Shown here: positions 16,998 to 25,663 of the stretch, piece by piece | Numbering within the stretch: the first letter of the stretch is position 1 | Layout of the letters: each line of letters opens with the position of its first letter | DNA from: Ga0077553 sp038215275 | GTDB taxonomy: Bacteria > Acidobacteriota > Terriglobia > Bryobacterales > Bryobacteraceae | DNA: 64,000 nucleotides | Reading direction: 5' to 3' | Assembly (NCBI GenBank): GCA_038215275.1 | Contig: JBBQRA010000001.1 | Location: forward strand, 20,105-84,104 | Program-made: the position numbers and the translations under genes | Notes under the pieces: model-generated | Databases searched by the model: none | The model's input: only the letters and a program-made list of their open reading frames with translations | What the model was told of the DNA's origin: nothing

Positions 16998-18383
16998 ATG
17001 CCCAACACCTACGATCAGGTCCTCTATCCCAGCAAAGCCTTCCAGGACACCCACCCCGATCGGCTGGCCACAACTGCCACCCTCCTCGGCCTCCAACCCC
17101 CTACCGGCTCCTGCCGCATCCTTGACGTCGGTTGCGGTGACGGTAGCAACATCATTCCCCTCGCCGTCGCCCTCCCCGGCTCCCACTTCGTCGGCATCGA
17201 TCTTGCCTCCCGTCCCATCGAAATAGGCCAAGCCACCATCGCCCGCCTCGGGCTCACCAACGTTGAACTCCACGTCCTCGATATCCTTGACTCCCCCGCA
17301 AGCCTCGGCCCCTTCGACTACATCATCGCCCACGGCTTCTGCTCCTGGGTCCCGGCCTTCGTCCTCGACGCCTTCTTCGCACTCTGCCAGCGCCATCTCT
17401 CCCCCAATGGCGTGGTCTACGCCAGCTACAACACCTATCCCGAAGGCCACCTCCGCGACGCAACGCGACGCATCCTCCACCACCCCGGCCCCGGCACCGT
17501 CGCCGACGGTAAAGTCTACCTCGCGACGGTCCGCCAGCGCGCCACCAACCCGCTGTGGCAGTCCATCCTCGATTCCGAATTCAACCGACTCAACTCCCGC
17601 GACGAAAGCGTCACCTTTCATGACGAACTCAGCGGCGCCTACCGCTGCTTTTACTTCGCCGACTTCATCGAACGCGCCGCCCCCTTCGGCCTCCAGTTCC
17701 TCGACGAAGCCAAGCTCCGCGCCGTGCTGTCCCCCGCCTTCACTCGCGAAGCCCTCGCCCAACCTAACGAGATCGCTTATCAACAGGCTCTCGATTTCGC
17801 CACCTTCCAGGGCTTCCGGCGAACTCTCCTCTGCCGCGCCAACCTCACCATTGAACGCGGCAACTTCGCCCAATACCTACCCAAGCTCCGCCTCGCCTCG
17901 CCCCTTCGCTTCGGCAGCCGTTCCGGCAACGGCGCCGAAAGCTTCCGTAACGAACGGGGCCCCGGCCAAATCGAGCTCAATCATCCGGATCTCCTCAAAA
18001 TCCTCCACCGCCTCGAGGCCGTCTGGCCGCAGGCGCAGCCCCTCGCCAGCCTGCTGCCCGCCAACCCGGACCCTACCGTACTCGATCAAATCCTGGCTCT
18101 CGCCGCGGCATCACTCGTCTCCCTGCGAAGTTTCGATCTCCCTGTCGCCCATACGCCAAGTCATCGTCCTCTCGCCAGCCCCCTCGCCCGTCTCCAGGCC
18201 TCGGCAGGCCCGCTCCTCACCACCCTCCTCCACACCCACGTTCAGTTCGACGAACTTTCCGCGCGCGACTTCCTGCAACTCCTCGACGGCGCCCGCACCA
18301 CGGCCGACCTCGCTCCAGGAAACAAAGCCGCGGTATCGGAAGTCCTCAAAACCTTCTACAGGATGGGCCTGATGATCGCTTAA
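16998..18383 (+). CDS. SAM-dependent methyltransferase with PKMT-type regulatory domain
   Basis: 461 residues. A class I methyltransferase domain occupies about residues 1-200: motif I is ILDVGCGDGSN near 41-51, and the opening YDQVLYPSKAFQDTHPDRLA is typical of this group. A middle region resembles the methyltransferase regulatory domain found in rickettsial protein-lysine methyltransferases (FHDELSGAYRCFYFADFIE). A C-terminal helical domain follows. The probable role is protein (lysine) methylation in the cytoplasm or envelope; the target is unknown. Its stop shares a TTAA tetranucleotide with the convergent dehydrogenase. Confidence 0.85.
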   Translation: MPNTYDQVLYPSKAFQDTHPDRLATTATLLGLQPPTGSCRILDVGCGDGSNIIPLAVALPGSHFVGIDLASRPIEIGQATIARLGLTNVELHVLDILDSPASLGPFDYIIAHGFCSWVPAFVLDAFFALCQRHLSPNGVVYASYNTYPEGHLRDATRRILHHPGPGTVADGKVYLATVRQRATNPLWQSILDSEFNRLNSRDESVTFHDELSGAYRCFYFADFIERAAPFGLQFLDEAKLRAVLSPAFTREALAQPNEIAYQQALDFATFQGFRRTLLCRANLTIERGNFAQYLPKLRLASPLRFGSRSGNGAESFRNERGPGQIELNHPDLLKILHRLEAVWPQAQPLASLLPANPDPTVLDQILALAAASLVSLRSFDLPVAHTPSHRPLASPLARLQASAGPLLTTLLHTHVQFDELSARDFLQLLDGARTTADLAPGNKAAVSEVLKTFYRMGLMIA

Positions 18384-19684
18384 AGCCGGAAGAGCTTCTC
18401 GGACGTCATCCCTTTAAACGCATTCCGCGTGTCCACTACGATCGGCGAGGCAGCCAGAATCGCATCCCGGTCAAACGCCGTGTGGTCCGTAATCAGCACG
18501 ACGCAGTCCGCCGCCTGGCAGGACGCAATCACGTCCTGGGAGTCCATTTCCTGCCCATCAATCCGCACATGCGGGACGAATGGATCGCTGTAGCTCAGCA
18601 CCGCGCCCCGTTGCTTCAGCAAATGAACGATGTCCAGCGCCGGCGACTCCCGCACGTCCTCAATATTCTTCTTGTAAGCCACACCCAGAACGTGAATCTT
18701 CGAATCGCGCAAGGGTTTCCGGTTCTCGTTTAGAGCATGCTGCACCTTGTCAACGACGAAGTGTGGCATCTGCCCGTTGATGTAGCCCGCCAAGTCAATA
18801 AAGCGTGCCTCGATGCCCTGTTGCCGCGTCTTCCACGCCAGGTAAAAGGGATCCACTGGAATACAGTGGCCGCCCAACCCCGGTCCCGGATAGAACGGCA
18901 TGAAGCCGAACGGCTTCGTCGCTGCCGCGTCAATCACTTCCCATACGTTGATCCCCATCCGGTCGCACATCATGGCCATTTCGTTGGCCAGACCGATGTT
19001 GATCATCCGAAACGTGTTCTCGAGCAGCTTCACCATCTCTGCCACGCTCGTCGACGTCACCGGCACCACGGAATCCAGGGACTGCGCATAGAACAGTGCC
19101 CCTAACTCCGTACAAGCCGGAGTAATCCCGCCCACTACTTTCGGAATGTTCCGCGTCTGATACTTAGCGTTCCCAGGGTCCACTCGTTCCGGCGAAAAAC
19201 AAACAAAGAAGTCCTCTCCTACTTTCAGCCCGGACTTCTCTAGAATCGGCAGCACCAACTCGTCAGTCGTACCCGGATAGGTCGTCGACTCCAGAATCAC
19301 CAGCGTCCCCGGCCGCAGATACTTGGCAATCTGCTCGGTCGAATTCACGATGAAGCTCATATCCGGATCTTTGGTTTTCCGCAGCGGAGTCGGCACGCAG
19401 ATGTTGATCGTGTCCATCTCCGCCAGCCTCGAAAAGTCGTTGGTCGCCTGGAATTGCCCGCTCGCCACTAGCGGCCCCAGCACGTCGCTCGAAACGTCTT
19501 GGATGTAGGAGGTCCCCTGGTTCAACAGGTCAATCTTCTCCTGCTGAACATCAAAGCCCACTACCTGGAACCCGGCCCGGCCAAATTCCATCGACAGCGG
19601 CAATCCGACATATCCCAAGCCGACAATTCCCGTTACCGCCTTCCGGCTGCCGATCTTCTCCGCGAGCACCTCTTTATGCGTCAT
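18380..19684 (-). CDS. Nucleotide-sugar dehydrogenase (UDP-GlcNAc 6-dehydrogenase type)
   Basis: 434 residues of the UDP-glucose/GDP-mannose dehydrogenase family, nearest in pattern to WbpA/TviB enzymes that oxidise UDP-N-acetyl hexosamines to uronic acids for surface polysaccharides. The NAD-binding motif is GIVGLGYVGLPL near 18-29. The catalytic Cys lies in GLGGHCIPVDPFYL near residue 260. The C-terminal domain has VLGVAYKKNIEDVRESPAL. The ATG at 19684 has an AGGATGG element 3 bases upstream; it overlaps the dapF end by 11 bases. The exact sugar is not certain. Confidence 0.9.
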   Translation of the reverse strand: MTHKEVLAEKIGSRKAVTGIVGLGYVGLPLSMEFGRAGFQVVGFDVQQEKIDLLNQGTSYIQDVSSDVLGPLVASGQFQATNDFSRLAEMDTINICVPTPLRKTKDPDMSFIVNSTEQIAKYLRPGTLVILESTTYPGTTDELVLPILEKSGLKVGEDFFVCFSPERVDPGNAKYQTRNIPKVVGGITPACTELGALFYAQSLDSVVPVTSTSVAEMVKLLENTFRMINIGLANEMAMMCDRMGINVWEVIDAAATKPFGFMPFYPGPGLGGHCIPVDPFYLAWKTRQQGIEARFIDLAGYINGQMPHFVVDKVQHALNENRKPLRDSKIHVLGVAYKKNIEDVRESPALDIVHLLKQRGAVLSYSDPFVPHVRIDGQEMDSQDVIASCQAADCVVLITDHTAFDRDAILAASPIVVDTRNAFKGMTSEKLFRL

Positions 19685-20486
19685 GTCCATCCTGAAAGTA
19701 AAAAGTCCCGGTCCCAATCAACTCCGCCGGGCCAACCATCACCACATCCTCATCGTCTGTAGGCCAACGGAACTCCAGCGGACCGGCCGGAGTTTGTACC
19801 GTCACCGAGCGCCCCACAATCCCGCGCACCATCGCGGCCACCGCCGCCCCGGTCGAACCGGTCCCCGAACTGTTCGTCACGCCCACGCCCCGCTCAAAAA
19901 AGCGCACGTCCAGCGTCAACCCGTCCACGTGCTTCACAAACGAAACATTGGTCCGGTTCGGGAACCGCGGATCCCGCTCAATCACAGCGCCCATCGCCGC
20001 CCAGTCAAACTCAAAATTTTCAACGAACACGGCGCACTGCGGATTCCCCACGTTCAGAATCGTGCAGTTGACGATCTCCTCGCCCACCACCAAAGCCTCG
20101 CGCTCCGCCTCAATCACCGGCCGGCCCATATTCATCTCAAACACGAACCGTGGCCCCTGCCGTTCCAAACGGCGCAATTGCTTCTCGCCACCGCCCGTCC
20201 GGATTTTGATTGCCTCCGGCTCATACCCGTTCATCATCGCCCACGCCGCCGCGCAGCGCGTCCCGTTTCCCGACATCTCCACTTCCCCGCCGTCCGGGTT
20301 GAACAGGCGGATCCGCATGCCGTCCGCCGGCCGGTCGCAGACCAGCCATCCATCGGCTCCTATACCCGTGTTCCGCCCGCAGATCGCTGACGCCACCGCG
20401 GAAAGGTTATCCGCCGGCGCTTCGTCCGCCCAAGTCAGCAAAAAGTCATTCTTGGCGCCATGCGCCTTTGCAAATGGGATCAACAT
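19674..20486 (-). CDS. dapF: Diaminopimelate epimerase with Ser at the second catalytic Cys position
   Basis: 270 residues, the length usual for DapF, which converts LL- to meso-diaminopimelate for lysine and peptidoglycan synthesis. The first half has GIGADGWLV and the catalytic Cys in MSGNGTRCAAAW. In the second half the conserved block normally reads ERGxGxTxxCG(S/T)G, but here it reads ERGVGVTNSSGTGS, so the second catalytic Cys is replaced by Ser. Codons at the site are unambiguous (AGT TCG GGG). The enzyme may be altered, or this may be a lineage feature. Neighbours on the same strand are a glycosyltransferase upstream (5 bases) and the sugar dehydrogenase downstream. Confidence 0.88.
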   Translation of the reverse strand: MLIPFAKAHGAKNDFLLTWADEAPADNLSAVASAICGRNTGIGADGWLVCDRPADGMRIRLFNPDGGEVEMSGNGTRCAAAWAMMNGYEPEAIKIRTGGGEKQLRRLERQGPRFVFEMNMGRPVIEAEREALVVGEEIVNCTILNVGNPQCAVFVENFEFDWAAMGAVIERDPRFPNRTNVSFVKHVDGLTLDVRFFERGVGVTNSSGTGSTGAAVAAMVRGIVGRSVTVQTPAGPLEFRWPTDDEDVVMVGPAELIGTGTFYFQDGHDA

Positions 20487-20491
20487 AGCCC

Positions 20492-22009
20492 TTACCGCCG
20501 CACCCGGCGGTATATCTCCAACGGAGCCGAATTCTTCACATCTATTATCTTCACACGGGCATACCGCGGAAACTTACTCAGCGCCTCACTCACCGGGTCA
20601 TCCCGCCGCGCCACCACCCATTCCTGCCACAGAAACAGGTCCGGCCGCTGCAGTACCGCCTGAAAGTACAACCCGTTCCCTTCGTGCACCGTCTCGCGCA
20701 GCGGAATCCCCGCCTCGCGGAAAATACCCGAAAAGTCTCCGAACGGAGCGACCACCCCCGTCCCCCGCTCATAGTTGGCGGCCAGATACTTTGCCGCTTC
20801 CGCCGTCCACGCCCGGCGCGTCTCAGAGTTCACCTGCGACTCCTTCCACGTTGCCCAGCCGTCGGCCTTCGGATAAAACACCCACGGCAGAACGGCCGCC
20901 GAAACCACCAGCGCCGCCATCCATGGGCGCGGCCACACAGCTACCAACGCGGCCCCGCCAAACGCCAGCAGCGGAATCACCGCCATCCCATACCGCGTGT
21001 TGTAGTAACTGTGCGGCCACAGGTGCGGCACATGGATCGGCGTACCCGAACCATGCAGGCTCAGCACATAGAACGCCGGCGCCAGCGCCAGAAACAAGAC
21101 CAGCCAAAATTGCCGCCGTATTAGGGCCACCACTGCGCCTAGCGAGCCAACCACCACAAGCCCCCAACCGCTCACCAACTGCCCCGCCGCCCCGAAATAT
21201 TGCATCGACTGCAACCAATCTCCGCGCCCCGGGTAGTCCGCCCCGCCTTGAATCGCCATCGCCGATCCGGGTCCCCGATAGAAGTCCAACCAGTCGCCAT
21301 GAAACACCGCGTTGTGGCCAAACCAGTACAGCGGTCCAAACGACGCGATCGCTCCAACTCCCACCGCAGCGCGCCAACCCTCCCGGAAAAAGAAGAACGC
21401 CACCAAAGGCGGAATCAGAAACCAGCCTTCATACCGCGTCATTGTCGCGCCCAGCAACCCCAGACCCGCGAGCCACCACGCCGGCCGCACCATCGCATAG
21501 AGTACGGTCATCGTGCACGCGAAGAACAAGGCCTCCGTCATCGCGATCGCCTGCAGATACAACACATTCGGGTTCAAGGCAAAGAGCAGCACCGCGGTCC
21601 AGGCCGCCGCCGGGGAGTCCCACAATCGCCGTACGGCGCTGAAGAACATACAACCCGCCCAAACAAAACAGAAACCCATCACCGCCGACGCCGCCAGCCC
21701 GCTCCGCCACCACGCATCCACACTCACGAGCGGCAGCATCAACAAATGCGGCAACGGCAGCCATACCGTCCCAATCTGTTCATACCCCGGCGTCCGCGAA
21801 TCGAAGATCCGCCGCGCAATGTTCAGATGGGCATTCGCATCGCCCCAGTAGAGCAGATACCCGTGCCGCCAGAACCACGCAATCGCCGCCACACTCAGCG
21901 TCAGCAGAACCGGCACTACCGCCCACAGAGGCGGTAGTGTGCCCCGTTTCGACTTCTTCGGCTTCCGCTTAGAAGTCCGTGAACTTGCGGAATTCTTGGA
22001 ACCTGGCAT
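20492..22009 (-). CDS. Multi-pass membrane glycosyltransferase (GT-C, family 39-like)
   Basis: About 505 residues with a Lys/Arg-rich N-terminus, then roughly ten or more hydrophobic segments and a soluble C-terminal tail. A short acidic motif after the first helix (YWGDANAHLNIARRI) fits GT-C enzymes such as ArnT or protein O-mannosyltransferases, which use polyprenyl-phosphate sugars in the inner membrane. Start ATG 22009 overlaps the upstream pfkB-like gene by 41 bases in another frame; a later GTG is possible. The donor and acceptor are unknown. Confidence 0.8.
   Translation of the reverse strand: MPGSKNSASSRTSKRKPKKSKRGTLPPLWAVVPVLLTLSVAAIAWFWRHGYLLYWGDANAHLNIARRIFDSRTPGYEQIGTVWLPLPHLLMLPLVSVDAWWRSGLAASAVMGFCFVWAGCMFFSAVRRLWDSPAAAWTAVLLFALNPNVLYLQAIAMTEALFFACTMTVLYAMVRPAWWLAGLGLLGATMTRYEGWFLIPPLVAFFFFREGWRAAVGVGAIASFGPLYWFGHNAVFHGDWLDFYRGPGSAMAIQGGADYPGRGDWLQSMQYFGAAGQLVSGWGLVVVGSLGAVVALIRRQFWLVLFLALAPAFYVLSLHGSGTPIHVPHLWPHSYYNTRYGMAVIPLLAFGGAALVAVWPRPWMAALVVSAAVLPWVFYPKADGWATWKESQVNSETRRAWTAEAAKYLAANYERGTGVVAPFGDFSGIFREAGIPLRETVHEGNGLYFQAVLQRPDLFLWQEWVVARRDDPVSEALSKFPRYARVKIIDVKNSAPLEIYRRVRR
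21914..21939 (-). other. Perfect 10-bp hairpin inside the start of the glycosyltransferase gene
   Basis: Arms CACTACCGCC (21914-21923) and GGCGGTAGTG (21930-21939) surround a 6-base loop. The hairpin lies about 30 bases past the pfkB-like stop on the minus strand, within codons near 24-32 of the glycosyltransferase if it starts at 22009. No T-run follows, so it is not a classical terminator; attenuation or ribosome control is possible. Confidence 0.45.
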
Positions 22010-22886
22010 CAATCTCCGAGCGCTGCAACGTACGGAACCGGTCAACACCGAATTTCTCGCAGCAGTAACTACCCATAACCGACCCGTAAATCACCGCACG
22101 GCTCAGTTCGCGCCGGTCGATGTGGCCTTTTTGCAGGTCGATTCCCTGTTGCGCCAGATAACCCATGAAACCACCGGCGAAGCAATCGCCAGCGCCTGTC
22201 GGATCAAACACGCTCTCGAGTAAGTAACCCGGCATGATGAAGTAATCGTCGCCGCGGAACGCCATCGCGCCGTATTCGCCGCGCTTGATCACTACGGTAT
22301 TCGGGCCCATCGCTTGAATCGCTTTGGCCGCCTTCCGCAAGTTCGTTTCCCCCGACAACTGGCGCGCTTCGTGGTCGTTCAGCAGCACGAAATTCCAACC
22401 CTTCAGCGTCTCGAGCAACTCATCGCGGAAGTCTGAAATCCAGTAATTCATGGTGTCGCCGCCCGTCACCCACGGCGCCTTCATTTGCGCACGCACGTTC
22501 CGCTGCAGCGTCGGCTGAATGTTACCGAGAAACAGATAGGTCGCATCCTTGTAGTTTTCCGGTAGCTTCGGCTCAAAGTCCGCAAATACGTTCAGGTCGG
22601 TCACCAGGGTCGTCCGGTCGTTCATGTCCGGCGTGTAGACGCCTTTCCAGAAGAACGTCTTGCCGGCTACTCGCTCAAGCCCCTCCACGTCAACACCATG
22701 ATTCTCGAGGAGCGCCATATCCTCGGCGGCAAAATCGTCACCGACGACTCCCACAATCTTAGTCTTGGAAAAGTAACTCGCCGCCAGCGAGATGTAAGTG
22801 CAGGAACCGCCGAGCATCCGCTCGACTTTTCCGTGCGGCGTTTCCACCCCGTCATAGGCGACGGAGCCAACCACGACAATTGACAT
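21969..22886 (-). CDS. PfkB-family sugar/nucleoside kinase
   Basis: 305 residues of the ribokinase/PfkB family, which phosphorylates sugars or nucleosides with ATP. The N-terminal GSVAYDGVETPHG and GGSCTYISLAASYF stretches form the substrate site. The ATP-side signature D228PTGAGD234CFAGG is intact, with Asp234 as the expected catalytic base. The substrate is unclear; the DTMNYWISDF segment is characteristic of a subgroup seen in many phyla. It is the first gene of the run leading into the glycosyltransferase and dapF, and starts 6 bases after the histidine kinase gene ends. Confidence 0.9.
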   Translation of the reverse strand: MSIVVVGSVAYDGVETPHGKVERMLGGSCTYISLAASYFSKTKIVGVVGDDFAAEDMALLENHGVDVEGLERVAGKTFFWKGVYTPDMNDRTTLVTDLNVFADFEPKLPENYKDATYLFLGNIQPTLQRNVRAQMKAPWVTGGDTMNYWISDFRDELLETLKGWNFVLLNDHEARQLSGETNLRKAAKAIQAMGPNTVVIKRGEYGAMAFRGDDYFIMPGYLLESVFDPTGAGDCFAGGFMGYLAQQGIDLQKGHIDRRELSRAVIYGSVMGSYCCEKFGVDRFRTLQRSEIDARFQEFRKFTDF

Positions 22887-22892
22887 ATCCTT

Positions 22893-24209
22893 TCATTGTA
22901 ACGGCAACCGAAGCAGCGCCACGCAACCCCGTTCCGGCCGGTTCTCGAGCGTTAGCGATCCGCCGTGCCCTTCGGCAATCTGCCTGCACAGCACCAGACC
23001 TATCCCGCTTCCGGATGGCTTCGTCGTAAAGAACGGCACGAACAGGTTGGTCGTCGCCGCCAACCCCGGCCCCTCGTCCTCCACCCGCAACTCCACCTGC
23101 CACGGCAGCACCTCCCACCGTACCCGCACCCCACCCCGGGTTTCCAGCGCCGCCTCCACGCCGTTCTTCACCAGATTGATCAACAACTGCTCCAGTTGGT
23201 CGGCATCGGCCTGCACCGTTACCTCCGGACCACCAACAATCGCCACCGGCATCCGCACTTCCATCCGTACCACCCGCAGCACCAACTCCTGCAGCCGCAC
23301 CGGCGCCAAGGCAGGCCGTGGCAGCTTGGCAAACTTCGCGTAGGCGCCCATAAACCGTGCCAGCGATTCGCTTCGCGCTGCAATCACGCTCAGCCCCCCT
23401 TGCATGTCCTCCCGCCAATCCTCCGGCAGCGGGTCCCTCCTCACGATCGATTCGAGTGAACCTGCGATCGACTTAATCGGCGCCAGCGAGTTATTCAGCT
23501 CATGGCCCAGCACCCGCACCAGCCGCTGCCAAGCCTGCAACTCTTCTTCTCGCAATGGCCGCGTCAGGTCGGTCAAGACCAGCAGCCGATGGGGCAATCC
23601 GCCTTCCCGGAACGAACTTCGCGAAATCCCCCATCGCCCCGACCCGCCCGGAAACACCCGCTGCACGGTCTTGACACTCTCGTCGTCCAAATACTCCGCC
23701 AACCCCAGTTCCCCCGCCTCCCGCTCCAGCATCCGCTCTGCAGGCTGCCCCAGCAACCGCTCCCCCGCCCGGTTCACCAGCCGCAACTGCCGCTTCTCAT
23801 CGAAGGCAAAGATAGCGACATCAATTTCCTCCATCACCTTTCGCAGCAGCGTCGTCGCCTCCAGTGCGCCCAGCCGCTGGGTCCGCATCGTCGCGCCCAT
23901 CGCGTTCACTTGCTGCATCACTTCGGCCAACGCGTCCGTACCCGACGCCCCCGTCGCCCGAATCGAATAGTCCCCTTCCCGGATCGCTTCCAACAGATTC
24001 GAAACCGTCCGCAGCGGCGATGCGATCCGCTCCCTCACCGCCAATCCAAAGCCCAACCACGCCCCGCCAATCACCAGCCCCAGAGTCCACATCGCATTCG
24101 GCGTGTAGTCTCCCGTCCCGATCACCCACCCCGCAAAAACCACCGCCGGCAGCCCCGCCGCCAGTGCCAGCACCTGCACCGAGCCTTCGTGGGACAGCTT
24201 AAAGCCCAT
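22893..24209 (-). CDS. Membrane sensor histidine kinase (NtrB/NtrY-like)
   Basis: 438 residues. Two membrane helices near the N-terminus (about 13-27 and 38-55) bracket a short periplasmic loop. They are followed by HAMP (about 56-105), a PAS-like domain (about 125-210), a HisKA region with LGHELNNSLAPIKS, and a complete ATPase domain: N-box QLLINLVKNGVEAAL, G1 EDEGPGLA, and G2 GSGIGLVLCRQIAEGHGG. I chose ATG 24209; the open extension to 24281 lies within the regulator. It overlaps the response regulator gene by 11 bases and is its evident partner. Confidence 0.92.
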   Translation of the reverse strand: MGFKLSHEGSVQVLALAAGLPAVVFAGWVIGTGDYTPNAMWTLGLVIGGAWLGFGLAVRERIASPLRTVSNLLEAIREGDYSIRATGASGTDALAEVMQQVNAMGATMRTQRLGALEATTLLRKVMEEIDVAIFAFDEKRQLRLVNRAGERLLGQPAERMLEREAGELGLAEYLDDESVKTVQRVFPGGSGRWGISRSSFREGGLPHRLLVLTDLTRPLREEELQAWQRLVRVLGHELNNSLAPIKSIAGSLESIVRRDPLPEDWREDMQGGLSVIAARSESLARFMGAYAKFAKLPRPALAPVRLQELVLRVVRMEVRMPVAIVGGPEVTVQADADQLEQLLINLVKNGVEAALETRGGVRVRWEVLPWQVELRVEDEGPGLAATTNLFVPFFTTKPSGSGIGLVLCRQIAEGHGGSLTLENRPERGCVALLRLPLQ

Positions 24210-25569
24210 AGCGTTCAAGCCGCCGGTAGAGCGCACTCCGCGAAAGGCCCAACGCCCGCGCGGCGTGGCTGACGTTTCCATCGTGCCTGGACAGGGCCTT
24301 CTTGATCAGGAATCCCTCCACCTCTTCAAGGCTCATCTCTTCGAGACGTCCCGTTCCCTCGCGGGGCGGCCGCACGGCTAGGTCCGCCACCCGGATCAGA
24401 TGATCCTGCGCCATCAGCACCGCCCGTTCCACCACGTGATTCAGTTCCCGAACGTTACCCTGCCAAGGGTTCTCCACCATCAGCTTCATTGCCGCCGGTT
24501 CAAAACCGGCCAGGTGCTTTCGATACCGCCGCGAATGCGATGCCAGGAAGTAAGCGGCCAGATGCGGAATGTCCTCTTTCCGCTCCCGTAACGGCGGTAG
24601 TGGAATTTCGATTGTGTTCAACCGGAAGAGCAGGTCCTGCCGAAACCGATTCTGCGTCACCTCTTCTTCCAAATTCGCATTCGTCGCCGAGATCACCCGC
24701 ACGTCCACCCGCTTCGTCTTGGACGATCCTACCCGCTCCATCTCGCCAATCTCGAGTACCCGCAGAAGCTTCGCCTGCAAATTATAAGGAACGTTGGCGA
24801 TCTCATCCAGAAACAGCGTCCCCGTATCAGCCAGCTCAAACCGGCCCACCCGGTCCACCTTCGCATCCGTAAAGGCGCCCTTCACGTGACCAAACAACTC
24901 GCTCTCGAAAATCCCTTCGGCCAAGCCACCCGCGTTCACTGTGATCATCGGCCGGTCCCGCCGCAGCGAGATCGCGTGCAGCGTCCGCGACACCACCTCT
25001 TTGCCGGTTCCTGGCTCGCCCGTGATCAATACGTTCGCGTCCGAAGGCCCGACCCGTGCGATCAACTGCAGCACCGGTTGCATTGCCGCGCTCTCGGCGA
25101 TCATCGCCGGACGCCCTTCGCTCTGCAGCAGCCGGTTTTCCGCCTCCAACCGCTGGCTCTTCCGCAGTGCCTCGCTCAGTTCGACCTGCGTCCGGACGAT
25201 CGCCAGCAACCGAGCGTTGTCCCACGGTTTCTGCACGAAATCCCGCGCCCCGTGCCGCATCGCTTCCACCGCCAACTCGACCGAACCCCACGCCGTCATC
25301 ACTACCACCGGCAGCGAAGGATCCTTCGCCGCCACCTGCCGCAGAACATCCAGGCCCTCCTGCCCCGAGGTCGTGTCCCGCGCATAGTTCAGATCCATCA
25401 GTAGGATGTCGTATTCGCGGATCTCGAGAGCGGACAGAATCGCCGCCGGCGACGCCGCCGTCTCAATCTGGTAGCCTTCCGCCTTCAGCAGCAGCCGCAG
25501 AGCGGCGAGCACATCGGGCTGGTCATCGGCGATCAGGATGCGGGGGGGGTTGGGCTTGCTCACTAGCAT
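24199..25569 (-). CDS. Sigma-54-dependent NtrC-family response regulator
   Basis: 456 residues: a receiver domain (about 10-130) with acidic pair D15/D16 and phosphoacceptor D59, an AAA+ domain (about 155-385) with Walker A GEPGTGKEVVSR and Walker B TLFLDEI, and a C-terminal Fis-type HTH ending in SRSALYRRLERYGL. The sigma-54 contact loop is GAFTDA rather than GAFTGA, a variant known in this subgroup. Together with the kinase it activates sigma-54 promoters of unknown targets; no clear -24/-12 site was seen in the window. ATG 25569 removes an unsupported N-terminal extension. Confidence 0.93.
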   Translation of the reverse strand: MLVSKPNPPRILIADDQPDVLAALRLLLKAEGYQIETAASPAAILSALEIREYDILLMDLNYARDTTSGQEGLDVLRQVAAKDPSLPVVVMTAWGSVELAVEAMRHGARDFVQKPWDNARLLAIVRTQVELSEALRKSQRLEAENRLLQSEGRPAMIAESAAMQPVLQLIARVGPSDANVLITGEPGTGKEVVSRTLHAISLRRDRPMITVNAGGLAEGIFESELFGHVKGAFTDAKVDRVGRFELADTGTLFLDEIANVPYNLQAKLLRVLEIGEMERVGSSKTKRVDVRVISATNANLEEEVTQNRFRQDLLFRLNTIEIPLPPLRERKEDIPHLAAYFLASHSRRYRKHLAGFEPAAMKLMVENPWQGNVRELNHVVERAVLMAQDHLIRVADLAVRPPREGTGRLEEMSLEEVEGFLIKKALSRHDGNVSHAARALGLSRSALYRRLERYGL

Positions 25570-25646
25570 CCAGAATCTGCAATCTTGGGACCAGGATGCA
25601 AATGCTTGAAAACAGGTCCCCACGCGAATGCCGGCCGTCCGCTATT

Positions 25647-25662
25647 GGGACGCCCCTGTCCC
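25647..25662. repeat. REP-like hairpin after the DUF4097 gene
   Basis: Arms GGGAC (25647-25651) and GTCCC (25658-25662) with loop GCCCCT sit just past the DUF4097 stop, on the side towards the regulator gene. A second related pair (GGGACC at 25587-25592, GGTCCC at 25615-25620) lies in the same 94-base gap. The GGGAC...GTCCC theme recalls dispersed REP-type palindromes; copy number cannot be judged here. Confidence 0.4.
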
Positions 25663-25663
25663 G

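Noticed and set aside
16783..17226. 147-codon plus-strand frame running into the methyltransferase gene
   Set aside because: Composition is Pro/Ser/Ala-rich and it overlaps the strongly supported methyltransferase in another frame.
24199..25569. GAFTDA instead of GAFTGA in the sigma-54 regulator as a loss-of-function sign
   Set aside because: This substitution is common in a subgroup of response regulators and the rest of the AAA+ domain is intact.
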